In this document: positions 11,640 through 22,256 of the stretch, piece after piece
Layout: every line of letters starts with the position of its first letter
How positions within the stretch are numbered: position 1 is the stretch's first letter
NCBI RefSeq assembly: GCF_023898315.1
Contig: NC_064614.1
Location: forward strand, 1,051,404,432-1,051,468,431
Source: Schistocerca nitens
Taxonomy: Eukaryota; Arthropoda; Insecta; Orthoptera; Acrididae
Direction: 5' to 3'
Length of the DNA: 64,000 nt
Program-made: the position numbers and the translations under genes
The notes under the pieces: model-generated
Database searches by the model: none
Seen by the model: only the letters and a program-made list of their open reading frames with translations
What the model was told of the DNA's origin: nothing

Positions 11640-12070
11640 GCGCGGCGTCAGTTATTCGCCAGTAGTGCTCACGCCTCGTGTTGACAGTGCGGTCTCTTGG
11701 GCTCTGATGGTAGCCAAGATTGGACAAGCCTGAGCTCTCCTCATGTTCTTAGGGTGTGTACGTATTTTGATGTCCTCTCTTATTTTGCGTTTCGTCATAA
11801 CTGGCTCCTTGGCCAATACGCAGGCTTCGCTGAATTTTATTTCTTTCCGCAATCTTTCCGATGTTCTGCCACTGCAGATTTGTTGTGTCGCCGTAGACGA
11901 ATATACCTATCGTGCTCCCGAATGCGCGTTGCTATTGGCCTGCCAGTCTCTTCGGTTTGTGCCTCTCCACATTCGCATTCCACCTTGTACACATGTGCAG
12001 TGAGTAATGCATCCACCTTGTCCTTTATCCTGCGACCACTATAGGAGACAGGCTGCACCCCAACCATACG
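11640..12070 (-). pseudogene. GIY-YIG endonuclease domain of a Penelope-like element
   Basis: On the minus strand a frame of about 76 codons from 12067 contains AHVYKVECECGEAQTEETGR, then PIATRIREHDRYIRL and KSAVAEH. This resembles the C-terminal GIY-YIG nuclease of Penelope-like retroelements, where the usual wording is YKI.C.CG..YIG.TGR followed by R..EH and SA.AEH. After a frameshift near 11850 the similarity continues as IKFSEACVLAKEP and fades by about 11650. The second signature (YIG) is altered to TEE. No RT domain is present, so this is a 5'-truncated remnant. Known members use the nuclease to nick target DNA. Confidence 0.72.
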
Positions 12071-12299
12071 AAGGTGTTAGCCTATTCGGTAAGTAACAAT
12101 TTTCACATAAGGTAAGCGCACTGCTAGCTACATTTTGTCTGTTTCTTGCTTATCTTGCTTACTTGTATTCGTCGACGAGGCTGTGTGGATCGATTTATAT
12201 GTGAAAGCGGCGATAACGGCGCCACTATGAGGATGCAAATTAGCTTTTCTTTAAGTACGCGGTTTAACGGTCGTGACCGTTCGTTATCTTACAGACTCG

Positions 12300-13440
12300 A
12301 CGTGGTGAGTTGATGATAGTCAAGAATGCCTTTAAGGCGCAAAGACGCAGTTTTCAACACATCACTCAGCGTGTAATAGGGCTACGACAATCTGGATGTT
12401 CCTTCTGCGATATTGCAGGAAACCTTGACTGGAATGTAGCCACTGCACATGGTTGCTGGGCGCGGTGATCACGAGAATGTACGGTCGCAAGAAGATCGGG
12501 CACTTGATGGTTCAAATAAAATAATGGTTCAAATGGCTCTGAGCACTATGGGACTCAACATCTCAGGTCATAAGTCCCCTAGAACTTAGAACTACTTAAA
12601 CCTAACTAACCTAAGGACACCACACACACCCATGCCCGAGGCAGGATTCGAACCTGCGACCGTAGCAGTCCCGTGGTTCGGACTGCAGCGCCAGAACCGC
12701 TAGACCACCGCGGCCGGCGGCACTTGATGGCCATGCGACAATATCAAGAGGGAAAAACTTCGTATTCAGCGTATGGCTCCGGCGCATCTTACCTGCAATA
12801 GCGATTTGAGCAACGACTGGCACCACAGTGACACAACGAACTGTTAAAAATCGGTTACTGTAAGGACAGCTCCGAGCGAGACCACAAACCGCTGCCAGTT
12901 GCGACTTCAGTGATGTCAACAAAGAGCATATTTGAGTGGAGGTGTGTCACGTTTTCTGATTATAGCTGGTCCTGCCTCGGTGCCATTGACGGCAGCACGT
13001 TGGCTAGAAGGAGGCCAGTCGAGGGCTTGCTGGGTACTAGACACCCTGGAGGTGCACGTGGAGTTATGGTCTGGGGTTCGATTTCGTATGAGCACTCACA
13101 GCGACATCCCACTGAAAATTTGTAAGCCAGTTTGGATGACTCTACCCGTTGTGCTACTATACATGTACAGTATTCCAGCTCCAGCATAACGCTCCCCCAC
13201 AATCCGCTGTTGTAGCGCAACATGCTCTACAGTGTCGACATGTTGTCTTGGCGTTCCCGGTCTCCAGATGTGTCTCCAGTCGAGCACATATGGGATATCA
13301 GCGGACGATAACTTCCGCGTCATCCACAACCAGCATTAAACTGTCCCTATGACGACCGACCAAGTGCTACAGGCATGGATGTCCATCTCGTAAACTGACA
13401 TCCGGCACCTATAAACTACAGGTCATCCACGTTTTCACGA
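12300..13440 (+). pseudogene. Older Tc1-family transposase, decayed and split by a SINE
   Basis: The frame begins near an ATG at 12329 (MPLRRKDA) and shows a helix-turn-helix-like segment (QRVIGLRQSGCSFCDIA) near 12365-12420. SINE copy d then interrupts it. Beyond it come VTFSDYSWSCLGAIDG (first Asp region, near 12950), GVMVWGSISYEHS (near 13060-13100) and finally SPDVSPVEHIWDISG (third acidic residue, near 13260-13310) in other frames. The order fits a Tc1-type DDE transposase, but it is not the same family as the two flanking intact copies. Multiple frameshifts make it inactive. Confidence 0.8.
12511..12718 (-). repeat. tRNA-derived SINE (main family), copy d
   Basis: Minus-strand copy with TSD ggcacttgatgg at 12499-12510 and 12719-12730. 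It sits inside the older Tc1 pseudogene, so it is younger than that element. The region near 12511-12523 includes extra AT-rich tail bases beyond the common ATTTGAACCAT end. Confidence 0.95.
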
Positions 13441-13449
13441 TTGCATTCA

Positions 13450-13865
13450 ACGTTCTAACCGTTACACCGGTTATTAATGTACCAGCATTTCACATTCACG
13501 ATGGCTTATCTCGCGCTTGCATCAAACTTGTGATTTTGCTGTTTTAATCACTTAAATATGTTACCTAGAGAAAAATACTCCCAAAATATCATTTTCCTAA
13601 TTTAGTTATTTCGTGACGTTGCCATTTTCTTTTTCATAAGTGTATGTTCTACATAACTTAATGGCAGATGAAATACGCAAAAACAATAAAACTGACGTAA
13701 TGGCGATTCCTACAAGTAGTGCTATGACAGAAGGTAACAAACAGGTGCATTTTGTTGATACAACACCAACGATGGCATACTGAAAGAATATCAGATGTCA
13801 ACAACAAAAATGCGTCAAGGAATCCTTAGCCTAGTGACACCAAAAACAAGCCTTTATTATCAAAA
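13450..13865. other. No recognisable feature
   Basis: AT-rich DNA between the decayed Tc1 and Tc1 copy 2; nothing identified. Confidence 0.5.
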
Positions 13866-13867
13866 TA

Positions 13868-15289
13868 CACTCCTGGAAATGGAAAAAAGAACACATTGAC
13901 ACCGGTGTGTCAGACCCACCATACTTGCTCCGGACACTGCGAGAGGGCTGTACAAGCAATGATCACACGCACGGCACAGCGCACACACCAGGAACCGCGG
14001 TGTTGGCCGTCGAATGGCGCTAGCTGCGCAGCATTTGTGCACCGCCGCCGTCAGTGTCAGCCAGTTTGCCGTGGCATACGGAGCTCCATCGCAGTCTTTA
14101 ACACTGGTAGCATGCCGCGACAGCGTGGTCGTGAACCGTATGTGCAGTTGACGGACTTTGAGCGAGGGCGTATAGTGGGCATGCGGGAGGCCGGGTGGAC
14201 GTACCGCCGAATTGCTCGACACGTGGGGCGTGAGGTCTCCACAGTACATCGATGTTGTCGCCAGTGGTCGGCGGAAGGTGCACGTGCCCGTCGACCTGGG
14301 ACCGGACCGCAGCGACGCACGGATGCACGCCAAGACCGTAGGATCCTACGCAGTGCCGTAGGGGACCGCACCGCCACTTCCCAGCAAATTAGGGACACTG
14401 TTGCTCCTGGGGTATCGGCGAGGACCATTCGCAACCGTCTCCATGAAGCTGGGCTACGGTCCCGCACACCGTTAGGCCGTCTTCCGCTCACGTCCCAACA
14501 TCGTACAGCCCGCCTCCAGTGGTGTCGCGACAGGCGTGAATGGAGGGACGAATGGAGACGTGTCGTCTTCAGCGATGAGAGTCGCTTCTGCCTTGGTGCC
14601 AATGATGGTCGTATGCGTGTTTGGCGCCGTGCAGGTGAGCGCCACAATCAGGACTGCATACGACCGAGGCACACAGGGCCAACACCCGGCCTCATGGTGT
14701 GGGGAGCGATCTCCTACACTGGCCGTACACCACTGGTGATCGTCGAGGGGACACTGAATAGTGCACGGTACATCCAAACCGTCATCGAACCCATCGTTCT
14801 ACCATTCCTAGACCGGCAAGGGAACTTGCTGTTCCAACAGGACAATGCACGTCCGCATGTATCCCGTGCCACCCAACGTGTTCTAGAAGGTGTAAGTCAA
14901 CTACCCTGGCCAGCAAGATCTCCGGATCTGTGCCCCATTGAGCATGTTTGGGACTGGATGAAGCGTCGTCTCATGCGGTCTGCACGTCCAGCACGAACGC
15001 TGGTCCAACTGAGGCGCCAGGTGGAAATGGCATGGCAAGCCGTTCCACAGGACTACATCCAGCATCTCTACGATCGTCTCCATGGGAGAATAGCAGCCTG
15101 CATTGCTGCGAAAGGTGGATATACACTGTACTAGTTCCGACATTGTGCATGCTCTGTTGCCTGTGTCTATGTGCCTGTGGTTCTGTCAGTGTGATCATGT
15201 GATGTATCTGACTCCAGGAATGTGTCAATAAAGTTTCCCCTTCCTGGGACAATGAATTCACGGTGTTCTTATTTCAATTTCCAGGAGTG
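13868..15289 (+). mobile_element. Tc1-like DNA transposon, copy 2 (complete)
   Basis: Terminal inverted repeats start CACTCCTGGAAAT at both ends, with TA duplications at 13866-13867 and 15290-15291. At 1,422 bp it is almost identical to copy 1 but inverted, so 9900-15289 is a large inverted repeat with a ~2.5-kb spacer. Confidence 0.95.
14112..15134 (+). CDS. Tc1-like transposase, intact frame (340 aa)
   Basis: Same protein as at 10055-11074, with about ten differences by eye. It has one extra residue (LTSQHRTARL against LTPHRAARL), and the first residue after the DL in the third motif is Cys (SPDLCPIEHVWD) where copy 1 has Ser. The helix-turn-helix region, D154 (FSDESRF), the second Asp (QQDNARPH) and the Glu (PIEH) are all present, with the same 32-residue Asp-Glu spacing. 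The start at 14112 (MPRQRGREP) is chosen by homology; the frame is open 72 codons further upstream. No stops or frameshifts occur. Both copies could make protein, and either could act on the other's ends because the TIRs match. Confidence 0.93.
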   Translation: MPRQRGREPYVQLTDFERGRIVGMREAGWTYRRIARHVGREVSTVHRCCRQWSAEGARARRPGTGPQRRTDARQDRRILRSAVGDRTATSQQIRDTVAPGVSARTIRNRLHEAGLRSRTPLGRLPLTSQHRTARLQWCRDRREWRDEWRRVVFSDESRFCLGANDGRMRVWRRAGERHNQDCIRPRHTGPTPGLMVWGAISYTGRTPLVIVEGTLNSARYIQTVIEPIVLPFLDRQGNLLFQQDNARPHVSRATQRVLEGVSQLPWPARSPDLCPIEHVWDWMKRRLMRSARPARTLVQLRRQVEMAWQAVPQDYIQHLYDRLHGRIAACIAAKGGYTLY

Positions 15290-15291
15290 TA

Positions 15292-15715
15292 TAAGTAATA
15301 ATCTATAATTAAAACGGAAATAAGCATTGTAAGTAACTGAAACTTCCTATGCAATTTTTTTATGAACAGCATTGTTATATAGCGTGAAAGATTTATCCAC
15401 TAATTGAAATGCTTGTAAGTCACAGCTAATTTGGTATATTCACTTTCTGCATCTTTGAATGAAAATGTAATAAAGATTGTTTGTTTATTCGTAATATTAC
15501 CACTTTAAATACGTTTGCGAGCTTAACACGTCAGTGATACACAATCTCTGGTTCCCAAAGGTTAAATTATTGTGAAAAACACAGATATACTAATTGGTGA
15601 CATTCGAGTTGAGTCGCAGCCTTGTTGAGTTGCGGTTGAGGAGTCAGGGAGAGAGGATGTTTGAAACTAGTGGAATGAGCACCTTGGATAACAGAGGCGC
15701 CGCACAGATGTTTCT
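15292..15715. other. No recognisable feature
   Basis: AT-rich DNA between Tc1 copy 2 and the RTE element; nothing identified. Confidence 0.5.
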
Positions 15716-15719
15716 GTTT

Positions 15720-15795
15720 GGTATGTGGTGCAGGGGTAGCGTCTTCGATTCGTAATCAAAACGTCTCCAGCCACAGGTTCGAATCCCGCCGATGC
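15720..15795 (+). repeat. tRNA-like segment at the 5' end of the RTE element
   Basis: An A-box-like stretch (tggtgcaggggtagcgtc) is followed about 45 bp later by a B-box ggttcgaatcccgcc. An anticodon-arm-like GATT/AATC pairing lies between them. It may be an internal RNA polymerase III promoter borrowed by, or once fused to, the LINE leader. Confidence 0.65.
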
Positions 15796-16177
15796 TTAAA
15801 TTTTGATTAATAATCAGCATTGGCGGCAGAAGACATCCAGCATTTGAAGTGACCCTCACTCTGCCAACGGCATAATCAAAGAGGGCGGAAAGAGTGGACA
15901 GAGGTTCAGGGCACTCTCTTGTCCTAGGTGTGGGAAACTTCCATTAAAGGCGGAAGAATCAACAATGATCAACGGCATGAGGATGCAGAAGGCAATGGAA
16001 ACTACCGCATTAAAGAAAGTAAAGTGTATCCACAGGACATGTGGCCTGTAATTGAAGAAGTGTCATTATGAACTCTCCATTGGCAAAAAATTCCGGAATA
16101 ATCCCCCTTTCGGATCTCCGGGAGGTGACAGCCAAGGGGGAGGTTACCGTGACAAAAAGAGTGAATAATCAACGTCC

Positions 16178-16910
16178 TACGAGTTGGGGCGTGGAATGTC
16201 AGAAGCTTGAACGTGCTAGGGAAACTAGAAAATCTGAACAGAGAAATGCAAAGGCTCAATCCAGATATAGTCGGCGTCCGTGAAGTGAAATGGAAAGAAG
16301 ACAAGGATTTCTGGTAAGATGAATATAGGATAATATGAACAGCAGCAAAAAATGGTATAACGGCAGTCGCATTCATTATTAATAGGAAGGTTGGGCAGAG
16401 AGTGTGTTACTGTGAACAGTTCAGTGACAGGGTTGTTCTCATCAGAATCAACAGCAAACCAACACCGACAACTATAGTTCAAGTACACATGCTGTCGTCG
16501 CAAGCTGAAGATGACGAGATAGAGAAAGTGTACGAGGATATTGAAAGGATGATACAGTATGTAAAGGGTGATGAAAATCTAATAGTCATAAGGGACTGGA
16601 ATGCAGCTGTAGGGGAAGGAGTAGAAGAAAAGTTTACAGGAGAATATGAGCTTGGGACAAGGAATAAGAGAGGTGAAAGACTAATTGAGTTCTGTAACAA
16701 GTTTCAGCTGGTAATAGCGAATACTCTGTACAAGATAAACAAGAGGAGGAAGTATCCTTCGAAAAGGCCCGGTGATACGGGAAGATTTCAGTTAGATTAC
16801 ATCGTGGTCAGACAGAGATTCCGAAATCAGATACTAGATTGCAAAGTGTTCGCAGGAGCAGATATAGATTGAGATCACAACATAGCAGTGATGCAGAGTA
16901 GGCTTATGTT
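16178..16910 (+). pseudogene. RTE endonuclease domain (APE-like), decayed
   Basis: The opening reads AWNVRSLNVLGKLENL, then PDIVGVREVKW, giving the N and E motifs of an APE-type endonuclease. After stops the frame resumes and contains VIRDWNAAVGEG, where the usual GDWNA motif has Gly changed to Arg. ELGTRNKRGERLIEFCN and LDYIVVRQRFRNQILDCKVF follow. The terminal catalytic motif (normally ...SDHN) is interrupted by a stop (GADID-stop-DHN near 16872). In live elements this domain nicks target DNA to prime reverse transcription. Multiple stops make it inactive. Confidence 0.85.
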
Positions 16911-17759
16911 TAAGCCATTAGTCAGGAAGAATCAATAGGCAATGAAGTGGGATACGGAAGTACTAAGGAATGGCGAGATACGCTTGACGTTCTCTAAGGC
17001 TATGGATACAGAAATAAGGAAAAGCTCAGTAGGCAGTACAGTTGAAGAGGAATGGACATTTTTAAAATATGCCATCACTGAAGTTGGAAAGAAAAACAGA
17101 TACAAAAGGTAATTGGAAAGAACGGGGAACAGAAGAAATATTTCGGTTGATAGATGATAGAAGGAAGTACGAAAATGCCCCGGAAAGTTCAAGAATATAG
17201 AAGAGCTAGTTGCTGAGGAATGAAATAAATAGGACGTGAAGGGAAGCTAAGACGAAATGGCTGCATGAAAAATCCGAATAAATAATAAAAAAAAACAATC
17301 CTTGTCGGAAGAACAGGCTCAGAATACAGGAAAGTCAAAAAAACCTTCTGGGACGTTAAAAGCAAGGGTGGCAACATAAAGAATGCAACGGAAATTACGT
17401 TGTTGAATGGAGAGGAGAGAGAGGATACATGCAAAGAATACATTGAAGGCCTCTATGAAGGAGAAGATAAGCCTGATGTGATAGATGTAGGAACAGGAGT
17501 CGATTTAGAAAAGATAGGGGACCAGTATTTGTCTTAGAATTTAAAGAGCTTTGGAGCACTTAAGAACAAATAAGCAGAAGGGATGTATAGTATTACATCA
17601 TAATTTCTAAAACTATTGGGGGAAGTGGCAACAAACCACTATTCAATTCGATGTGTAGAATGTATGAGTCTGACAACATACTACATACATTCGGAAAAAT
17701 ATCATCCACACAATTCCGAAGACTGTAAGCGTGGACAAGTGCAAGAATAATCGACAATC

Positions 17760-18905
17760 AGCTTAGCTGCTCATGCATCGAAGTTAATGACAAGAATGAT
17801 ATACAGAAGAATGAGAAAGAAAACTGAGGCTGTGTTAGATAACGATGTGTTTGACCTTCGGAAAGGTAAAGGGCACCAGAGAGGCAATTCTGACGTTGGG
17901 GTTGATAATGGGAGCGATTCTAAAGAAAAATCAAGACACGTTCATAGGATTTGTTCACATGGAAAAAGCGTTCGACGATCTAAAATGGTGCAAGATGTTC
18001 GAAATTCTGAAAAAAAGTAGGGGTAAGCTATAGAGAGAGACGGGAAATATACAATATTTACAGGTGCCAAGAGGGAATAATAAGAGTGGACGACCAAGAA
18101 CGAAGAGCTCGTATTTAAAGTAGATGTAGGCCAGGGCTGTAGATTTCACCCCTTCTGTTCAATATGCATATTGAAGAATCAATGATGAAAATAAAAGAAA
18201 GGTTAAGGAGTGGAATTAAAATGAAAGAAGAAAGGATGTCAATAATACGTTTCGCTGATGACATTGCCATCCTGAGTGAAAGTGATGAAAAATTACATCA
18301 TCTGCTAGATGGAACGAACAACTTAATGAATACAGAATGTGGATGGCGAGTAAATTGAGGACAGACGGAAGTAATGAGATGTAGTAGAAATGAGAAACGC
18401 GAGAAACTTAACATCAGGGTTGAGGGTCACGAAGTAATTGAAGTTAAGATTTTCTGCTACTTAGGCAGTAAAGTAGCCAATGTCCAAGGGAGCAAGGAGG
18501 AAATCAAAAGGGGACTGGAAATTGCAAAAAGTGCATTCCTGGCCAATAGAAGTCTCCTAGTGTCAAACATAGGCCTTGATTTGAGGAAGAAATTTCTGAA
18601 AGTGTAAGCCTGCAGTACAGCATTTTATGATAGTGATACATGGACCGTGGGAAAATCGGAACAGAAGAGAATCGTAACATTTCAGATGTGTTGCTACAGA
18701 CTAATGTTAAAGATTAGGTGGACTGATAATGTAAGGAATGAGCAGGTTCATCGCAGAAAGGAATATGTGGATAACACTGATAAGGAGAAGAGACAGGTTA
18801 TTGGGCATCTGTTAAGACATGTGGGTATGACTTCCATGGTACATCAGGGATTTGTAGAGGCCAAAATGGTAGAGGAAGACAGAGATTGGAACACATTGCG
18901 CAAAT
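17760..18905 (+). pseudogene. RTE reverse transcriptase and C-terminal domain, decayed
   Basis: Recognisable pieces in order: FGKVKGTREAILTLGLIMGA and FIGFVHMEKAFDDLKW (motif A, near 17935-17985), then SIIRFADDIAILSES (catalytic FADD intact, near 18238-18282). After these come KIFCYLGSKVANVQGSKEE, LEIAKSAFLANRSLLVSNIG (near 18440-18570) and the C-terminal block RLMLKIRWTDNVRNEQVHRR with IGHLLRHVGMTSM (near 18690-18840). Frameshifts and stops separate these pieces. The FADD box survives but there is no continuous frame. Confidence 0.87.
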
Positions 18906-19015
18906 AATTGAGCACATAGGTTGCAAGTGCTACTCTGAGGTGAAGAGCCGGCACAGAAAAGTAATTCGTGGCGTGCCGTATGAAGCCAGTCAGAAGACTG
19001 ATGAACCAAAGAAAA

Positions 19016-19675
19016 AGTAACAGTAAATGAAATCAGAACCAAATTTGGCCACATAAGAAACATTGCAGATGGTTTCACAACAACGGTAGTAGCGCAGACT
19101 AATTTAAGATTAGCTACGCTGTCTTTCTCTCTTTTTGTTCGTCAACGATATGAACCTTATACCTTTAGTTTTAATACATACAAGAGTTCCAGCATTGATC
19201 ATGTACGGATGGGTCGTTGTTTTGGAACGGTAACATATTTCTGGAGTACGATCATACTTACATCTACATTATGCAGCAATCAACCCTTCAAAGTTTCTGC
19301 AGAAGGTTCTAGCTACCAGTTTCCAAGTCTAAGAATTATCCCTAAAACTTGCACCTCTTTCATTTCGTGTACAATTCAAGGTCTGAAAACAAGTTACCGG
19401 CAACTAGTAAGATTCAGAGGGTCACGTTGTTTCGTTGTAGGCGTAGCACTCGTAACTCCTATTTCAACTGAGATACTGAAGCAAGCAGGCAATTTCTAAT
19501 TTCAATTTAGCATATTTTTCGGATAATTTGGGAAAGGGTCCAACGTCAACAGACACAAGCGCTACAGCACTGCGCTTGTGTTTTAAAGAGCTTTCAAATG
19601 CCGTTTGGAAAGTACATCGTCCGGTACAAAAATCCGCTTAAGTGAGAATAGGAGTCGCGCACCGGAGGTTCCTTA
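19016..19675. other. No recognisable feature
   Basis: About 650 bp of unassigned DNA with one frame of 96 codons (19209-19499) lacking any motif I know. Confidence 0.5.
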
Positions 19676-19895
19676 AAAAAAAAAAAAAAAAAAAAATGGT
19701 TCAAATGGCTCTGGGCACTATGGGACTTAACATCTATGGTTATCAGTCCCCTAGAACTTAGAACTACTTAAACCTAACTAACCTAAGGACCTCACACAAC
19801 ACCAGTCATCATGAGGCAGAGAAAAACCCTGACCCCGCCGGGAATCGAACCCGGGAACCCAGGCGCGGGAAGCCAGAACGCTACCGCTCCCCGGG
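19676..19895 (-). repeat. Chimeric SINE: main-family body with a different tRNA head (copy e)
   Basis: An A-run (19676-19696) precedes the usual ATGGTTCAAATGG tail on the plus strand. The 3' body matches the main SINE family as far as the ccttaggttagttagg segment. The head is different: on the minus strand it reads gagcggtagcgttctggc, then a B-box gggttcgattcccgg, close to a glycine-type tRNA gene, and is joined through a 'tctctgcctcatgatgactg' linker. Two head types on one body define related but distinct SINE subfamilies. The fragment at 40333-40446 belongs to this second type. Confidence 0.85.
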
Positions 19896-20047
19896 AATTG
19901 AGAATTTCGATTATTTTTGCCTATTATCAAGACAGATACTGGCACGATATCAACACATGTGGCATAAGATACCGGATCTTGTGATTGCATTGCCATAGAA
20001 GCATAAATTTCTTACTCTGCCTAGGGACCGTAGATTTTACGTGAATC

Positions 20048-20370
20048 GTTCAATAAGTAATGCAGCACATTTTTTCGGACGGTTTCGGTTAAATTGGAAA
20101 TTTGCTGTGGGGCATCGTGGAATATTCCCCCTTCACCCCTTACAGTTTCACGAATTTCCCACAGGGTCCGGAACTAAACGTAGCCTTCAAAATGTCGTCT
20201 GAAACAGTGGTGCGTTCCAAGCAGAGAGTTGTCTTTGGAGGAAAATCTGAGCATCGGTTTATATTCATAAGCACTTGCAGAATTTATACGGAGCCCTGGA
20301 AGAGAACAAAGGAACAGTGAGTCTTTGGGCAAAATCGCGGAAACCAGTCCCTCTCTCACGTGCCGGGTGG
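20048..20370 (+). pseudogene. Mariner 5' fragment, same family as 38823-39730
   Basis: The sequence ttcaataagtaatgcagcac near 20049 matches the terminal repeat of the mariner at 38823, and the next ~80 bp match its 5' leader. A short frame then opens (MSSETVVRSKQRVVFGGKS, 20191 onward), likely the start of the transposase N-terminus. It is quickly broken and similarity ends near 20370. The outermost TIR bases are altered and no 3' end is present. It retains the 5' coding start that the other copy has lost. Confidence 0.7.
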
Positions 20371-21479
20371 CTGCAAACAATTGCAAAGAAACATATTTAA
20401 TTTACTACCTTAGTTGACAAAAGATATGAGTACTGCATATCGAAAAAAATTACGTGTAACTTTGCTTACTATTATTTATAGAAAACTTCGTTTCAGTACC
20501 TCTATCCTTTCACGAAATAAAAGGGGTTCCAAGAATTCTCGAAGGGCGAGTTAGATAAAGGACACTCATATCTGTCCATGTGAACTCTGATTTATCTCAT
20601 TCTAATGCAATGGTCATTATTCCCTATGTAAATGGGAGGTAGTAGAAGATTTTAGCTTGCTGAACAGGAAGTTCTCGAATGAATTACATAAAGTATTCCG
20701 TTAACTTATCTCCTAAGGATTCCACACTAAAGAAAAATACCATGACGTAACTAGCTTCTTCAGTGGATTTCTTGGACAACGCAGTACTTGGTTCGCCTTC
20801 CCTACTATGACAGGGGACTTTTACACGACCTATAACGCAGACATTTATCCTGCGATGACGATGTAGAACCTGTTGCACGTTTGGAAGTAAAAAATAAATA
20901 CCAGTAAGCACATACAAATACCTCTCTGTATTAATGTATGAAGTACAGACTGATTTCCCAACAGACCAGAAAGGTACAGCTTTTTTCCAGTAGTAGTGGG
21001 TTCCAAACTGCACAAGGCGATTGCGAGGATGAATTATATTTTATCGAAGTCTTCTCAAAGCTCCAGGGATAAAATATAAGTAACGAAAAGTTATCTACAA
21101 TTTTCACATAAACCAGTAGGCAATTATAATAGCCGAAGGACGTGAAAAGGAAACAGTATTTCAGAAGAGAGTGACACAGATTTGTAGTGCAACCGTGATT
21201 AAATTCAGTCTTTACTTTGAGCAACAAGTAGGAAAAAAGAAATGAAATAAAATGTAAAAGAATCAGCAAGTGAGTCGATGTTTTAAGTGAACAAGTGAGT
21301 CGACATTCAAAGAGTACAAACAGAAAATTTGAAGTTTGCCACGAAATACCGAGAAGATCCGTTGAATGGAATAATTAGTGACTGCGAAAGAGGTTATAAG
21401 GCTTACATTAACAACAGTAAAGCAAAAAATAATAAAGTCTCTTTTAATTAAATAAAGTGACTCTAAGGCAATGAGATTA
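20371..21479. other. No secure feature
   Basis: AT-rich DNA with short frames only. The final part may be an unrecognisable extension of the RTE fragment that follows. Confidence 0.5.
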
Positions 21480-22010
21480 GGAAATGAGACCTTAAATATA
21501 TTAGAGGTGGTCAGTTATTTTGGCAGCAAAATAACTGAGTAGAAGTGATATAAAATACAGACTGGTAAAGCAAGAAAAGTGTTTTTGAAAGAAACGAAGT
21601 TTGAAAGAAATGAAGTTCCTAATATCAAGCATAATGTTAGCAGATCTTTTCTGAAGGTAGTTGTCTGGGTGTAGACTTGTACTAAAATGTAACACGGAAG
21701 ACAAACAGATCATTCGGGAAAATTAAACCTTTCACAAGTGGTGCTGCTTAAGAATGCGAAAGATTGGTTCGTGTAACTAGTTAGGAGGCAGGGAATCTAA
21801 CTGATGTGAAAAGAAGATTACGATACTACATAGGACAGGAGTCGTTTGAGAGACCCCATCTTGATGTATGAAGGAATCTTGAAGTTGGTGAGGCATGGAA
21901 GTATGAGGGATAAAAATTTTGGCAGGAGACGAACGCTTCTGCGCAGTGAAGAAATGAAGGGTCTTGTATAGGATTACATATTCTTGACATCATTCAAGAA
22001 CTGGGGCAAC
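21480..22010 (+). pseudogene. RTE-type LINE C-terminal fragment, strongly decayed
   Basis: Pieces of the post-RT region are visible across frames: VVSYFGSKITE (21507-21540), TGKARKVFLKE (near 21565) and VSRSFLKVVVWV (near 21640-21675). They match the order of the same region in the RTE copies at 18440-18610 and on the minus strand at 49240-49420. No catalytic core is present. Confidence 0.7.
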
Positions 22011-22094
22011 CAGAAGTAATCTGAAACACAGAAGTAACAACTCCATCATCCGAAATCAACACTTATAATCTTATTTCTGATGACCACTTTCGGC

Positions 22095-22244
22095 GCGGGC
22101 CGGAGTGGTCGAGCGGTTCTAGGCGCTACAGTCTGGAACCGCGCGAACGTTACGGTTGCAGGTTCGAATCCTGCCTCGGGCATGATTGTGTGTAATGTCC
22201 TTAGGTTAGTCCCATAGTGCCCAGAGCCATTTGAACCATTTTCA
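22095..22244 (+). repeat. tRNA-derived SINE (main family), copy f, internally deleted
   Basis: Complete head (gccggagtggtcgagcggtt, B-box ggttcgaatcctgcc) and complete tail, but about 50 bp are missing between ccttaggttagt and cccatagtgc. The TSD accactttcggc is perfect (22083-22094 and 22245-22256). The insertion ends are intact, so the deletion happened either before or after insertion without touching them. Confidence 0.93.
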
Positions 22245-22256
22245 ACCACTTTCGGC

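Larger units (their letters stand above)
15716..19015 (+). mobile_element. BovB/RTE-type LINE with tRNA-like 5' end, decayed
   Basis: A tRNA-like 5' segment, a leader, an endonuclease part, an RT part and a C-terminal part occur in collinear order over about 3.3 kb. The 3' end reads gccagtcagaagactgatg before an A-rich stretch at about 19010, which is typical for this LINE type in insects. The 5' end near 15716 is set by the start of the tRNA-like segment; no TSD was found. Confidence 0.85.

Noticed and set aside
13860-14647. Long minus-strand frames of 157 and 196 codons opposite the Tc1 transposase (and their mirror at 10542-11323)
   Set aside because: Arginine- and serine-rich shadow frames caused by the GC-rich transposase gene; they recur only because the element is duplicated.
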